64,000 bases of DNA from Salvator merianae. Lineage: Eukaryota > Chordata > Lepidosauria > Squamata > Teiidae. Position 1 is the first letter of the stretch; the number at the start of each line of letters is the position of its first letter. The notes under the pieces are model-generated. The model saw nothing but the letters and a program-made list of their open reading frames with translations. It had not been told where the DNA came from and ran no database searches. Shown piece by piece: positions 21,048 through 33,926 of this stretch. The DNA lies in NCBI GenBank assembly GCA_003586115.2, contig QVOM02000126.1:6029349-6093348 (forward strand), given 5' to 3'. The translations under genes were made by a program, and so were the position numbers.

Positions 21048-23190
21048 AAACAATCCTCACTGAGGCCATCTTGCTGTTCTCCACAGACTCAGTCCCAGGA
21101 GAAGGAGACTATTTGCGGTGGGCAGAGGGGATGGTTCCATTCCCTTCTTGCCCCACTCCTGATGTTGTGCACACACTGGAGGGGTGGCACCATGGTCCCC
21201 TACTGCAGCCCCTCCAGCTGCTGCTCCCGCCCATGCCCCACGGGCAGGAAGGAGCCAGTGTGACAGCAGCAGCATCGGGCATGCCTCACCTGTCACTGAG
21301 TCTGGAAGTTTTCTGCCCCCCGCTTTTGCCTCCCAGGAGGCTGCTGGCTGAAGAGGAAGGCAAGCCCCAGGCCAGTGCAGAGGAGACTTGGAGCCAGAGC
21401 TGTAGGGGCTGCATGTGTGCTTGACTGGCCCACTAAGTGCCACCTGTGCCTGTGCCCGCTGCTCCAGCTCCTGCCCTCATGTTAGTGCTCGCCTTCCCCT
21501 TCAGCCAGCAGCTCGGCCGGGAGGAGGAAGCTGGGCAAGGAGGGGGTGGCAGAAGGTGAAGGGGGCAGGCAGAGGCGAGAGAACCTCCAGCTTCGGTGAC
21601 AGGTGAAGCGTGAGGCCGAGCAGGCCAGATTTCGAGCAAATTCAGAATTTAGGTAAACTAAAAATTGATAACACACCCTGTTCCTGCCTGAGGTCAGGGA
21701 ATCTCCAGCCTTGGTGACAGGTGAGGCGTGCTCACTGCTGCTGCGGCACTGCCTCCTTCCTGCCTGTGAGGTGCAGCGAGAGCAGTAGCTGGAGCAGTGG
21801 GCACAGGCAGTGCTGAGCGGCCTGGCCAAGCGTCCGCACAGCCCTCAGCTCCAGCTCCCGTTTCGCTACCTGTTTAGTTGTATAAGGGTTTGAACCCTTA
21901 AGTAGGAATAGGAGTTTAGCCTTTGGGGGCCAAAAATTCTCGTTGGCCAGAAGTGGTTTAATGTATCTGTCTCTTGCAGCTGTGTGCAGACAGCAAGAGA
22001 GCAAAATGTGTGAGATATTTTCAATCTCTGCAGCTCCACAAATGCATGTTCTTTCGTTGTATGGAAGATTTTGATATCTTCCTAAAATAGCCATACAGTT
22101 CAGTTGTTCAAAACGGGCTCGGGTGAAAACTCTTCTTAAATAAGGTGCCCTAGTAAATCCTAGATATTTCTCTTGGTGGAATACCTGTTTGTTAGCAGCT
22201 AGCCATTTAAGAGATTTAACAGTGGCTAGTCTGGCAATATCATTTAAGATTTTCATTTTATTTCTCACTTATCCTGGAATAGAGATTCTGTATTCTTTTA
22301 ATGCCTTAATGTTTTTAACTGTTTTTTTTTTTATGTATAAATTTGATATGGTCCTTGGACTAATCAATAAACTGGAACTGAAACTGAAACAGTGCTGAGC
22401 GGCCTGGCCAAGCGTGCGCGCAGCCCCTCAGCTCCAGCTCCAAGTCTCCTCCGTGCCGGCCTGGTGCTCACCTTCTCCTTCAGCCAGTAGCCTGGCCAGG
22501 AGGTGAGAGGTGGGGAAGGAGTGGGTGGTGGAAAGCAAAGGTGGGAGACAGAGATGAGAGAACCTCCTGCCTCAGTGACAGGTGAAGCGCGCCCACTGCT
22601 GCCGCCACTGCACCAGCTCCTTCTCACCCATGAGTTGTGACAGGGCAGGAAGGAGCCAGTGCAGCGACAGCAAAAGCAGCAGCTGGAGCAGCCGTAGCAC
22701 TGAGCGGGCTGGCCAAGCCCACACGCACCCCCTCCAGCTGCGGCGCCAGCTCCAATTCTCCTCTGCGCGGTGCTCACCTTCCCCTTCGGCCAGCAGCTTG
22801 GACAAGAGAAGGAAGTTGGGGAAGGAAGGGGCGGCGGCAGGTGAGGTAGGGAGGCAGAGGTAAGAGAACATCCAGCCCTGGTGACAGGTGAAGCATGAGG
22901 CCAAGCAGGCCGGATTTTGCACAAATTGAGGAACTAGGGAAACCGAAAATTGACATCTCACTCCATGCCTGTTAGGGCTTCTTCTCTGGTGGTGGCAGTG
23001 GTGGCACAGGGAAGAAGGTGCAGGCAGGTGGGGAAGCCACCAAGCGGGGCGGCCAGAGACAGCAAGGATGAGAGGAGGAACGTCACAGGAGAATATGGCA
23101 CCACCTCTCTAATATGCCCACAATGCCAGGCATTGGGCAAGAGGGGAATGGAACCATCCCTCTGCTCGCCCCCAATAGTCTCCTTCCATT
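21048..23190. repeat. GC-rich composite repeat block
   Basis: A CpG-containing region with internally repeated units. GACAGGTGAAGCG or a variant occurs near 21600, 21718, 22578 and 22882, each preceded by GAGAGAACCTCCAGC-like sequence. Long similar stretches (for example AGGCCGGATTTTGCACAAAT and AGGCCAGATTTCGAGCAAAT) occur twice. A LINE insertion splits it at 21859-22389. The right part (23080-23190) shares ATTGGGCAAGAG and ATAGTCTCCTT with 35.68 kb. Long open frames here follow from GC content and I assign no protein. It could be a large transposon or a local tandem duplication. Confidence 0.55.
21859..22389 (-). pseudogene. LINE insertion with inverted 5' part, ORF C-terminal fragment
   Basis: The minus-strand frame from about 22268 down encodes RRVFTRARFEQLNCMAILGR, then NERTCICGAAEIENISHIL and a final C. 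This C-x-C-G-x8-H type motif occurs at the C-terminus of some reptile LINE ORFs (possibly R4/Dong-like, uncertain). From about 22275 to 22389 the plus strand instead carries what looks like a LINE 3' tail in the opposite orientation (ATGGTCCTTGGACTAATCAA then AACTGAAACTGAAAC). That head-to-head arrangement fits a twin-priming inversion. Direct repeats of about 50 bp flank it (21808-21858 and 22390-22441). Confidence 0.6.
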
Positions 23191-23384
23191 CAGGCACCAA
23201 AATATTTAAATGGACTAATGAGGTAAAACGGCCTCAGTGCAGACATAATCCGGATGCTAAATAGTCCAGACTTGGCCGTTTTAATCCAGGAAAAGAAACA
23301 GAAATGCGTTTGTCTGTTTGGACTGTTAAATCTGAAAATTGAGATCTCATTTTTTGTCTTGTCTGACTGCTGCCTAACTATCTT

Positions 23385-23448
23385 AGGAAGGAAGGAAGGA
23401 AGGAAGGAAGGAAGGAAGGAAGGAAGGAAGGAAGGAAGGAAGGAAGGA
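23385..23448. repeat. (AAGG)n microsatellite
   Basis: About 16 uninterrupted AAGG units. Confidence 0.97.
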
Positions 23449-24069
23449 CTGGAGGCATCTCGGAAGAGGTGCTCATGAAATAAACGGAAGAAAGAACCAG
23501 AGAGAAATTTGTTCTGAAGTGAAGAACAATTGCCTGGAAAGGAGGAAGGTTCTCTCCCAAAAAACATTTTTTCGCTCTTAAACAAAGATGGAATAGTTCT
23601 TTAAACAGAGCAATTATCCTAATTAAGTCTTTCTTACAGACTGGAGGCTGAATATGCTGAGAAGCAACTGGGTGTGATTATTACGCAAGCAAAGACAAGG
23701 AGGAAACAACTGTTCCTCCTTGTCTGTCTGTGCTTGGAAGGCAGGCTATTGGTGGTGGAAGAAAAAATCTACACTGGTTGCGGCCTTGAACAAATGGCTA
23801 TTTCAGTGTGGCCTGCCTCACTGAATTGTCCTAAGGAATATGTTTTTACCTGTGTACATGGTCTTGTTCTCTGGCTACTGACTATGCTGGCTGAGGGTGT
23901 GGGAAATGGAGTCCGATAGCATCTGGGAACAGTGGGTTTATGATTCTAATAAATTTCTGCTACAACATCTGGTTTGCCGATCTCAGAGTCAAATGATTCA
24001 CAAGAACATACAGAGTGTCAACATCACCATTCCCAGGCCCAGAGTCAAGACCAAGGAGGTGTGACTGTG

Positions 24070-24440
24070 CTGAATCCTGGTCGTCTTTTGGTCCTCTTTT
24101 GACCACATGCTGGTGCAAGCTAGAGAGGCCCTGACCCTGCTGGTACTCTCTGTTTACAAAAGACTAAATGTAATCCAGAGCAGGAGGTCCAGAATGGACT
24201 CCTGATCTGATTTAAATCCAGAATAACAGTAGACCTTAATAAAGAGGACTACCGTCATACTAGGGCCATGGGGACCTATTCCAGTGTGCCTTCTTGTGCC
24301 ACCAAAATAGGTCCCCAGGTGGCTCCTGGTCACTGAGGCCATCTCTAAAAAGCCCAAGTGAGCTTTGGGACTAGCACAGGGGATGTTCCAAAACAGATTG
24401 GGGGCAGCCCCTGCCTGATCTGGAACTACAGATTCAGAGC
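24070..24440. repeat. Degenerate family A copy
   Basis: Has the A-type central hairpin (GCCACCAAAATAGGTCCCC, also as TGGGGACCTATTCC) and the flanking order of other A copies, but the terminal inverted repeats are not recognisable. Confidence 0.4.
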
Positions 24441-24628
24441 TATACAGATATCCTTTTTCTAGCAGCACATCAACTTTTATTGATGAAATATCACTCAGAA
24501 AATAACACAAGCACACACATACATCCCTCAACACCCATGTAGGCGCAGGTGGCCCTTTTATCAAACACCCAAATTAACTCCCCCTTTTAACTCAGGCTCC
24601 AAGTACTTAAGTGGCCTTGAGACATCAA

Positions 24629-24987
24629 GGGCCTGTTCGCACTTTCCACTATAGAACACGGTAATTATCTTGTTCTGTGGTGGAACAGATCTCACAGCAT
24701 AGACACTGTCCGCACTGCAAGGCCGTAGAACAAAGGCAGCCCAGGAAGCTTCTGCCTGCTGCCACGGTGACCGGCAACTCTACGTGATGGCACAGGCGCA
24801 GCCGTGCCTCTCTGCTCTGTTCGCTTTGCTTCCGGTACTGCTGTGGAACAGAATTTTGTGCTCCACAGCAGGTAGCAATTGGAAGCAGCTGTGGTCTGCT
24901 CACAATCACCAGGGCCTTCGTGCAGTGTGGAGGCACTTGACTAGTGAGCATCCTTAACACTCACTATTGTCAAGTATGAAAACGCCC
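24629..24987. mobile_element. Family C non-autonomous transposon (359 bp)
   Basis: The left end GGGCCTGTTCGCACTTTCC and the right end complement GGGCGTTTTCATACTTGAC are flanked by exact CAA duplications (24626-24628, 24988-24990). An internal pair is AGAACACGGTAATTATCTTG. There is no coding capacity. Confidence 0.72.
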
Positions 24988-25288
24988 CAAGTCTCAAGTA
25001 CTTCCTAGCAGTTACATACTTATTTCTACAGAGAAGAAGTCAGGGTCAGTGAAATATGCAAGCAGGCACGGCCTAGTATCACAGAGCTTCAAAGATGGCA
25101 GTGCAGTGGCCATGCTGACATGCAGTGTCTAGTACTAGAATCCTCTCTTTTCTTGTTTCTTGGCCCTTACCTGATCTTTCTAATTATTTATGTGAGAGGA
25201 ATCCTTAGGCACTTTTAAGAAATTAATTATTTTATTTGTTTTTAATGGTAAACTGATCCACGATTTTACAGTGCAAAGTGGTTTTGGT

Positions 25289-25462
25289 CATAAGAACGTA
25301 AGAAAATAAGAGGAGCCCTGCTGGATCAAGCCACGGACGATCTAATCCAGAATCCTGTCTCCACACAGTGGCCCACCAATTGCTTCTGGGCATTCTAAAG
25401 CAGAATATAAAGGCAAAACCTTCACTTGCTCTCAATTCCCTCAAATGGCCTTTAGATGCATC
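25289..25462 (-). repeat. CR1-like LINE 3' end, minus strand
   Basis: Begins TAAGAACGTAAGAAAATAAG and continues through CCCTGCTGGATCAAGCC and CCAATTGCTTCTGGGCATTC. Same family as 20759-21047 but shorter. Confidence 0.82.
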
Positions 25463-25909
25463 CTGTCTCTTTAGATTAACAAACAAATGAATGAGCACAA
25501 TGATGTAGCTTGCTTATCTTCAGGAGCACAGTTGGAAAACTGAACTTTGGTACCTGGATGTTATCAGAAAGCAATCTGCTGCTACACTACTGTGGTGGTG
25601 ACTTCCGAGAATGCTATCAAACCAATCAGTGCTGGTCCCAAGCACTTCTGGAACACACCACAGCCTCAGCCACTACTGCTATCTGTGCAACAGAGGGAGG
25701 TGGTTGAATGCTACCATGGGATGGTGGACTGAAGGGCTTCAGGCTACAAGGCTGTGGGGAATTCTTATTTTTAATCTCCCTCTTAAGAGAAAGAGGCCAC
25801 TTCAGCTCAGCTTTTCACCTCAGCAGCTCTCTGACATCTAAATCCCACTTCGTTTTGTGCCCCAGCCAACCAATCCTGCATAGTCACAAGATGCTGGTTA
25901 TTAAACACT

Positions 25910-25952
25910 GGTTTGGTTTGGTTTGGTTTGGTTTGGTTTGGTTTGGTTTGGT
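25910..25952. repeat. (GGTTT)n microsatellite
   Basis: About 8.5 uninterrupted GGTTT units. Confidence 0.97.
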
Positions 25953-25980
25953 CTGATCTGTGTGGCAAGGCGAAGACAAG

Positions 25981-26160
25981 GGCCCTGTCTGCACTAGGCC
26001 TTATTCCGGGATATATCCTGGAATAGCGGCCTGCCTCTGCATGCTAGTGCAGATCATGGCAAGTCCCATCCAGGGTCTGCCACAGTCTGCACTAGCATGT
26101 GGTGGGCTAACCCCTATTCTGAAATATATCACGGAATGAAGCCCAGTGCAGACAGGGCCA
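25981..26160. mobile_element. Family B palindromic MITE, copy 4 (180 bp)
   Basis: The left end GGCCCTGTCTGCACTAGGCC and the right end complement TGGCCCTGTCTGCACTGGGC. Flanked by AAG on both sides if the element is taken as 180 bp. Internal CATGCTAGTGCAGATCATGG and its partner form the palindrome. Confidence 0.8.
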
Positions 26161-26277
26161 AAGAGTGCAGTGAGCTCAGGTCCATTTACTCACAAGGCAT
26201 ACAGCTTAGCCCTTGGCATTGTTCGGTGTTGAAATATGTTTTACTGAAAGAACCAAAATCCAAGCTCACGTCTTCTC

Positions 26278-26372
26278 ATGAGCTTCCATTTGCAGCTAGC
26301 TGGCCAGTGTGAAAACAGGTCCCTGGCCTAGCTGGGCCACAGGTCTAATCGGGATGAGCATTCCTTACGTTA
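26278..26372 (+). repeat. Single monomer of the three-monomer repeat family
   Basis: Contains GCAGCTAGCTGGCCAGTG and GGCCTAGCTGGGCCACAG, corresponding to the second half of the monomers at 3.3 and 54.8 kb. Confidence 0.55.
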
Positions 26373-27175
26373 GGTTCTTTTTAAAAAAATAAGGTCATGC
26401 TTATCTTCTAGCGATTCAGGTGCCATTCAGGTATCAGGAGATGGAGGTAGTTGCATAGTCAATCCACTTCTGCACACTACGCTGCAGTTTCTGCAGCCGT
26501 GTGTGAACCTGGCCACAGATACCTGCCTACAGCTCTCTCTGGCAGGATATAGACAGGTCCTTTTTGGTGCTCTGAATGCACTATGAGGGCACAGTGTCCA
26601 CATGACCCTGCCCCCTTGTTGCTCATTCAATGGGCAGGAAAAGGGAGGTGTCCACACAGACGCTGTGCTTTTCCCCCAACATGATGTTAGAAGTGCTCTT
26701 CACCCCGCTCGCCCCTTGCAGCAGAAACCCTGTTGTCACCTTCACTAAAGGGGACCTACTGGCCCCCCAGCCATGCACCAGGAAATTGAACACAAGAAAC
26801 ACTCCCCTGTGGCCAGAACAGAAGCCAGGATTCCCCATTTTGATTCTGATGGTGGGAGGAGCTTCAGCTGTTGCCTCCCCCTGCATTAAAACTGGGTGCA
26901 ATCTTGACAACCTCTCTTTCCTCCCTCATGTCATGACCATACCTGATTTTGAAGGTGGGGAGAGTCAGCTCCCTCCCCTACTCATAATGATCAAAGCCAG
27001 GGGATATCTGACATTGATATTGATGGGCAAGGCAGCAGTGACATGCCGGCAACACGCCACCACATTCGAACAGATCTACTTACGTAGTGCTATTCTTAAT
27101 GAGGTAGGAGGGGGCATAACACTTCAAGCCCCCCCCCCCGATGCAACCTCCAAGTGTGGATCTGCCTCTCTCCCT

Positions 27176-27640
27176 GGGCCTGTTCGCACTTTGCACTAGC
27201 GAGTATCAGGGATGCTCGCTAGCAAAGTGCTTCCACACTTTGCATATCGCTGCTCCCGATCACTACTAGCTGTGGAGCACAAATTAGTGCTCCACGGCTT
27301 TACTGGGAGCTGATAGTCAGCTCCCGGTAACGTGTATTTGCACTTGGAATGTATGACCGTGCCGTTTGCAATGGCTGTGCCTGCACGATTGCATGATTGT
27401 GCCTGAGTGCGCCTGTGCACTGCGTGGTGCTGTCTGTTGGCATGGCAGTGGCTAGACACGTCTTGGATGCTGTCAAGGTGAGGGTCGAGCACAGGACACC
27501 AGTATTTGCTCCGCAAATGCTGATGTCCTGCTCATATTTAAGACTAGGGCCATGCAGTGCAGACAGTGTCTGCACTGTGTGGTCAGTTCCATGTTAGAAC
27601 AGGATAATTATCCTGTTCTAATGTGGAAAGTGCAAAGACA
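27176..27640. mobile_element. Family C non-autonomous transposon, copy 2
   Basis: Starts GGGCCTGTTCGCACTTTGC and ends near GTGGAAAGTGCAAAGACAC, where a short (CA)n run replaces the terminal GGCCC. Internal words such as GAGCACAAATTAGTGCTCCA and GATAATTATCC are shared with other C copies. Confidence 0.68.
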
Positions 27641-28080
27641 CACACACACCCTTCTCTAGTTGTGCATGTAATGTAGATGGGGGGGAGCTGGATTTAGAAG
27701 ATGGATTACTGATGCTAGGGGGCAACAGTGTAAGCCAAACTTAATACGAATTAGAATACGGATTTTGGGTAGTGTGGCAATTCTGTGGGTGCCATGAATG
27801 AACCTGGAGGATGTTTTGGACTCCCAAAACTGACCATTAAGAGAATTTGGAAATATAGTAACATGTATATAACTCTGCTTACAGACTTCAAGCTAATTTT
27901 ACTAACATGAGAACTGTTTCCAAGTGTTTCAGAAGTGAGGCAGATTTCTGCAAAATAGGAAACAGGAAACCCCAAACAATCCAGAACAGATCCCTGGCCT
28001 TGTTCAGACAGATTCTCCAAAGCCTGGATTAATGCCATTTCCATTGTTCTTTTCCCAATGGTGCGGTTTGACTTTTCTAC

Positions 28081-28212
28081 GGTATTTATTTATTTATTTG
28101 TACTTTTACCCTGCCCTAGATCTGACGTTCTCAGGGCGGATAACAGCAATAGCAAACAAAATATAAAATGAGCATATTAAAATAACGAGATACTAAAATA
28201 ATAACTGAATGT
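28081..28212 (-). repeat. LINE 3' tail, minus strand
   Basis: Starts with (TTTA)n, followed by CCCTGCCCTAGATCTGACG, CTCAGGGCGGATAACAGC and AATATAAAATGAGC. This is the typical 3' end of a squamate CR1/L2-like LINE read in reverse. Confidence 0.6.
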
Positions 28213-28649
28213 GGGGAGGGAACATGTTCCTTGTTTTGGAAAGCAAAAGCACATTCATTAAAAACCTGGAAGGAAGGCTAGAAGAATTCCCACTGAACAT
28301 CTCCAGTTTCCTTGGCCAGCTTTCCAGAGCTTACAAGTCTAGGTCACGGCTGTCTTCCTGCTGAATCTAAAGCACATTCCAGGAAGAGAAGCAACCTTTG
28401 GAGACTTCTCATCCAACGGGCATCTTGGGAACAACATTTGTCTCCTCATAGGAAATGGCTGAACTGGTCAAGAAGCCTTGACTTTCTCAAGGGGATTTCT
28501 GAACAAAAGCAAATTAGGAACTACTAGGGGCTGCCAACAGAGTCTTTCCGGCTTTTTGGGAACTGAAGGGCTTGTGACTGAAAGAGACTATGTACATGGA
28601 AACAAAATGCTGTGAAAATGATCCTGCTGGATATCAGATGTGATTCTTT

Positions 28650-28780
28650 GGCCCTTTCTGCACTGGGCCGTATTCTGGATTATATTCTGATTGGGGCCTG
28701 CCATAGCCTGCTCTAACATGCGGATGGCAGGCCCCTATTCCGGTATATAATCCGGAATAAGACCCAGTGCAGAAAAGACC
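28650..28780. mobile_element. Family B MITE, internally deleted copy (131 bp)
   Basis: The left end GGCCCTTTCTGCACTGGGCC and the right end complement GGTCTTTTCTGCACTGGGTC, flanked by TTT on both sides (28647-28649, 28781-28783). About 50 bp of the first half is missing relative to the 180-bp copies. Confidence 0.8.
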
Positions 28781-28984
28781 TTTGTCTTGCTCAGGATCAA
28801 GCCAGACGTCAAGCTCCCACTAGAGGTTTTTTTCAAATTTTATGGCAAATTCACACTTATGTCAAAACCCTACCAGCCTTAACAGGTTCAGCAATATGGG
28901 ACCCTGCTGGAATGTGAAAGCATTGAATGTGAAGCAGAGAAAGCCCAGATTGCGTGTCATCAATTAAACATTAGGCCTGGATCT

Positions 28985-29420
28985 AGACTCTGGTTGAGTA
29001 TCATGGCAGCAAGCGATATTCCAGAGAAAAGCCTCTCTGGAATACTTGTTTGTTGACAAGACATTGTGGGAGCTTGTGCTGTGTGTCTGTGCATTTCAGT
29101 GACGTGCACATCTGGGTATTTCACCAGTGTGAAATACTTGGATGTGCATCTCCACCACCATGCATGCATGTCTGTCTTTTTTGCCCCCATACGTGCGCTG
29201 TGGTCACAGCGAAGATGACAGCTCTGTCCAGAAGATAAGTAATAGCACTATTTCGGGAACACCTGCCACCAGCATCGGGTTTTCCTGCAATAGGCTACTG
29301 CACATTTTAGGGGGGATATAGCATAGCTATCGTGGAGTTGCCACAGATACACGTGGCAATCTCACCACAGTGTAGCCATAATGGTGCTCTATTTCCCCCA
29401 TCTGGACAGGGCTCAGTGGC
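28985..29420. repeat. Family D inverted-repeat element (copy 2)
   Basis: The core hairpin GGGTATTTCACCAGTGTGAAA continues ATACTTGGATGTGCA. Further out, CACGTGGCAATC corresponds to sequence in the 35 kb copy. The ends are undefined. Confidence 0.4.
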
Positions 29421-29964
29421 CTTTCCTTGCCCTTAAACTGAAGTCTGACTAACTACTGGGGCTGAAAGTGGTTTCGTAATATGGCACTCAACTGTTGCAA
29501 GAGAGGCTTAAGTTCAAATCCTGCCTATTAGCCATGAAAGTAACATTGGGCTACTACCATATAGCTGTGTGCTTTCCTATCCACATCCTGCATGCTGCAT
29601 CTTAATATTCCCCATGGAAATACAGGCCAGGAAGGTACCAAACTGCTGTTCAACAAGCATGAATGGCAGTTAGAAGCCAAGGACTGTTAGCTGCTTTCCC
29701 TAACAGTCCTGACTCTCTTCAACATTGCTCCCTCACATGCAAGTAAATGCACGAGGAAGGGAACTTATTTCTTGCTCTATGCATCCTCACTGGCATTACA
29801 GGGCCCTTCATGGGTGGGCCAGCAATGTGCACTGGTGTGTACGCAGACGACACTGAACATGTGCAGAGAGCCTCAGTGAGCACCTGCACATCTATGATGA
29901 TGTCACATGCACCTAACAGTCCTTGGCCTTTAATACCATTCACGTAAGAAATTTGGCACATCCG

Positions 29965-30325
29965 TAGTACAGGCCCTATTACTGTATCAGGCCACAGCCC
30001 ATCTAGTTCAGCATTCGGTCTCACACAGTGACCCACCAATTGCTTCTGGGCATCTCAAGCAGAATATAAAGGCAAAGACTTCATCTGCTCTCAGTTCCCT
30101 GCAAAGGGCCTTTAGAGACATCCTGCTTGCCTCTCCAACCTGGAGGTGGTACCCAGGCATCCATTCTAGTAGCCATCGATACAACTGTCCTCCATGAATT
30201 TGTCTAATCCTATAAAAGCATAAGAAAAGCCCTGCTGGACCAGGCCACAACCCATCCAGTCCAGCATCGTGTATCACCAGTTGTGGCCCACCAGTTGCTT
30301 CTGGACATTCTCAAGCAAAGAGAAG
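29965..30325 (-). repeat. Two abutting CR1-like LINE 3' ends, minus strand
   Basis: One copy spans about 29965-30215, including the last ORF codons. A second 3' tail begins at 30217 with CATAAGAAAAGCCCTGCTGG and ends near 30325. Both have the same orientation as PRKCH. The second stops about 20 bp from the splice donor of the exon at 30348-30536. Confidence 0.8.
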
Positions 30326-30347
30326 GACAACACAAGGGTATACGTAC

Positions 30348-30536
30348 ACCTTTCAGGATTGCCACAGCATCCTCCTGCAGCCAAGAGGGGTAGGCAATTT
30401 CATCATTGAGGATGGCTTCGAAGAGGTCATCCTCATTCTCGGCTTCAAAGGGTGCATGGCCGCAGAGCATTTCATACAGTAACACACCCATGGCCCACCA
30501 GTCAACGTCGGGACCGTACAGCATCTCTTGCAGAAT
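30348..30536 (-). CDS. PRKCH: PRKCH exon, kinase subdomains IX-X
   Basis: 63 codons in phase 0, from acceptor TTTCTTGCAG to donor GTACGTATA. It encodes [37 protein letters not shown] and [15 protein letters not shown], ending EDAVAILKG. The DVDWWAMG segment carries the invariant Asp and Trp of subdomain IX of AGC kinases. ALK-type and CaMK alternatives do not fit. EMLYGP and [19 protein letters not shown] are the eta-type words. It continues in frame from APE of the previous exon and into FMTKNP of the next. The last codon is GGT (Gly) where human PKC eta has Ser. Confidence 0.97.
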
Positions 30537-32478
<1,942 letters not shown>

Positions 32479-33649
32479 TTACAATGGCAATGCTTAGACT
32501 TCCAGTACTTTGGAGGTGAAAAATGCCCACCCAAAGCGTGGGATTAGCTCCCCCCGGAGGGTATCCTTTGGAGCCATGTGTAATTGAAGGAGTGCCTTTT
32601 TGCGTTGCTTGTCATCCTCTAGGAAGGGAATGCACCACCCAAGGGGTGGCCACTGATCCCAGCCAAACAGTATAGTTTGTGCTGAGTTCTCCTTCGCCCA
32701 GGGCCTGTCTGAGGATTCCCCCACCCACTTCCCTTTCAGAACTACTGCCCTAAAATTCGTGTGTCTGCCAGTTTCTGTTGAAAAATGCCACTTCCATTTT
32801 CCTCTTTCCAACTACCCTTCCAGTCCCACATCACATCATCACCATATAAAACAACAAAAGATGGGACTGATGCTACCAAAGAAGTTATCCTAATCTAGCT
32901 GCAGTCACGGCCATCAAAAACACAAATTGCATTGCTGTTTTCAGAGAGTTTCCCCCCCCCCCCATAAGCAATGGTCATACTGTAATACCTAGTTTACAGT
33001 AATTTCACAGGAACGCCTTGATTAGGTTCCTGGTCCTCCAGGGTTCTCTGGAAGCTTCCAGGAACATTCCTGGGTCTGCCCTGGAGATAATCTTGGATAA
33101 CAAAGAGAAAGATCTGACAGAAGAACAACAAAGGCATGGGATGCTTTCTTCGATCTACACCCATGTTCCTCCTTCTGGGAACTGGTGGGATTTATGCCAG
33201 AAGTGTACTTGGATGGGCTGGGCCCTTGGCAAAGACACCACAATGCCTTTCCTTCCGAGCATTCAGATCTCAAGGAGAGGGACTTCTTGTAGTTCCTCCT
33301 CTCTCAGAGGTGTAAGAAGCAGGGACATGCAAGACAGAGAGGTGCAAAGTTAGTTTCACGTTTGCAAACTTAATTGAATATTTCACACTCATGGATATTA
33401 AAATCTAATCGAAAATGCATTTTTTTGCATTTTCAGAGTTTCTATCCTCATGAAAGCGGAATATTCAATTGAATATTTGCATTTTTGCTGTGTTTTAGCT
33501 CACAAAAAGAGCATTTTCAAAACACAAAAAATCAAACACAAAAAACTGCGTTTTCAACATTACGATTCTCTGACGAAGTGAAAATATGTTTTTTTTCCTT
33601 TGACAGCGAATCGAAAACACAGAAATTTCATTTCTGTGCGTTCCTAATG

Positions 33650-33926
33650 CAAGAGGGCCTTTTCTGTGGTGGCCCCCAACTTTGGAAGAACCTCCTCATG
33701 GAGATTCACCAGGTACCTGCATTATATGGTTTTCAGTGCCTGGTTAAAACACATGTCTTCACCCAGGCCTTTGAGTGCTGTCCTGCCAGGGTGGGAGGAA
33801 GGGAGGGTTATATTCTAAATATGTTTTAGGAATATTCTATATATTTTATCCTCTTATTCTTACGACCTGCCCTGGGGTCTTCGTGCGATGTGCAGGATAT
33901 AAATTCTTAAATAAATAAATGTTGCA
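33650..33926 (+). pseudogene. LINE 3' end with ORF2 C-terminal remnant
   Basis: Encodes QEGLFCGGPQLWKNLL and LVKTHVFTQAF, a degraded form of the R-A-F-S-V-x-A-P-x-L-W-N-S-L-P ... L-K-T-H-L-F C-terminal motif of CR1/L2-like LINEs. It is followed by GACCTGCCCTGGGGTCTTCG and a (AAAT)n tail. Confidence 0.72.

Larger units (their letters stand above)
13221..30347 (-). other. PRKCH: PRKCH intron (17.1 kb)
   Basis: Lies between the exon ending ILKG and the exon starting FMTKNP, both phase 0, so no exon is missing. It is filled with the transposons and LINE fragments listed below and the GC-rich composite repeat at 21.0-23.2 kb. Apparently unique stretches with nothing recognised include about 13910-14260, 14345-15200, 16400-17190, 18740-20000, 20130-20740, 23450-24060, 25470-25900 and 26380-27170. 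Confidence 0.9.

Noticed and set aside
21048..23200. CpG-rich region as a gene promoter or first exon
   Set aside because: The blocks are repeated and interrupted by a LINE, it lies inside a PRKCH intron, and the long frames occur on both strands without domain similarity.
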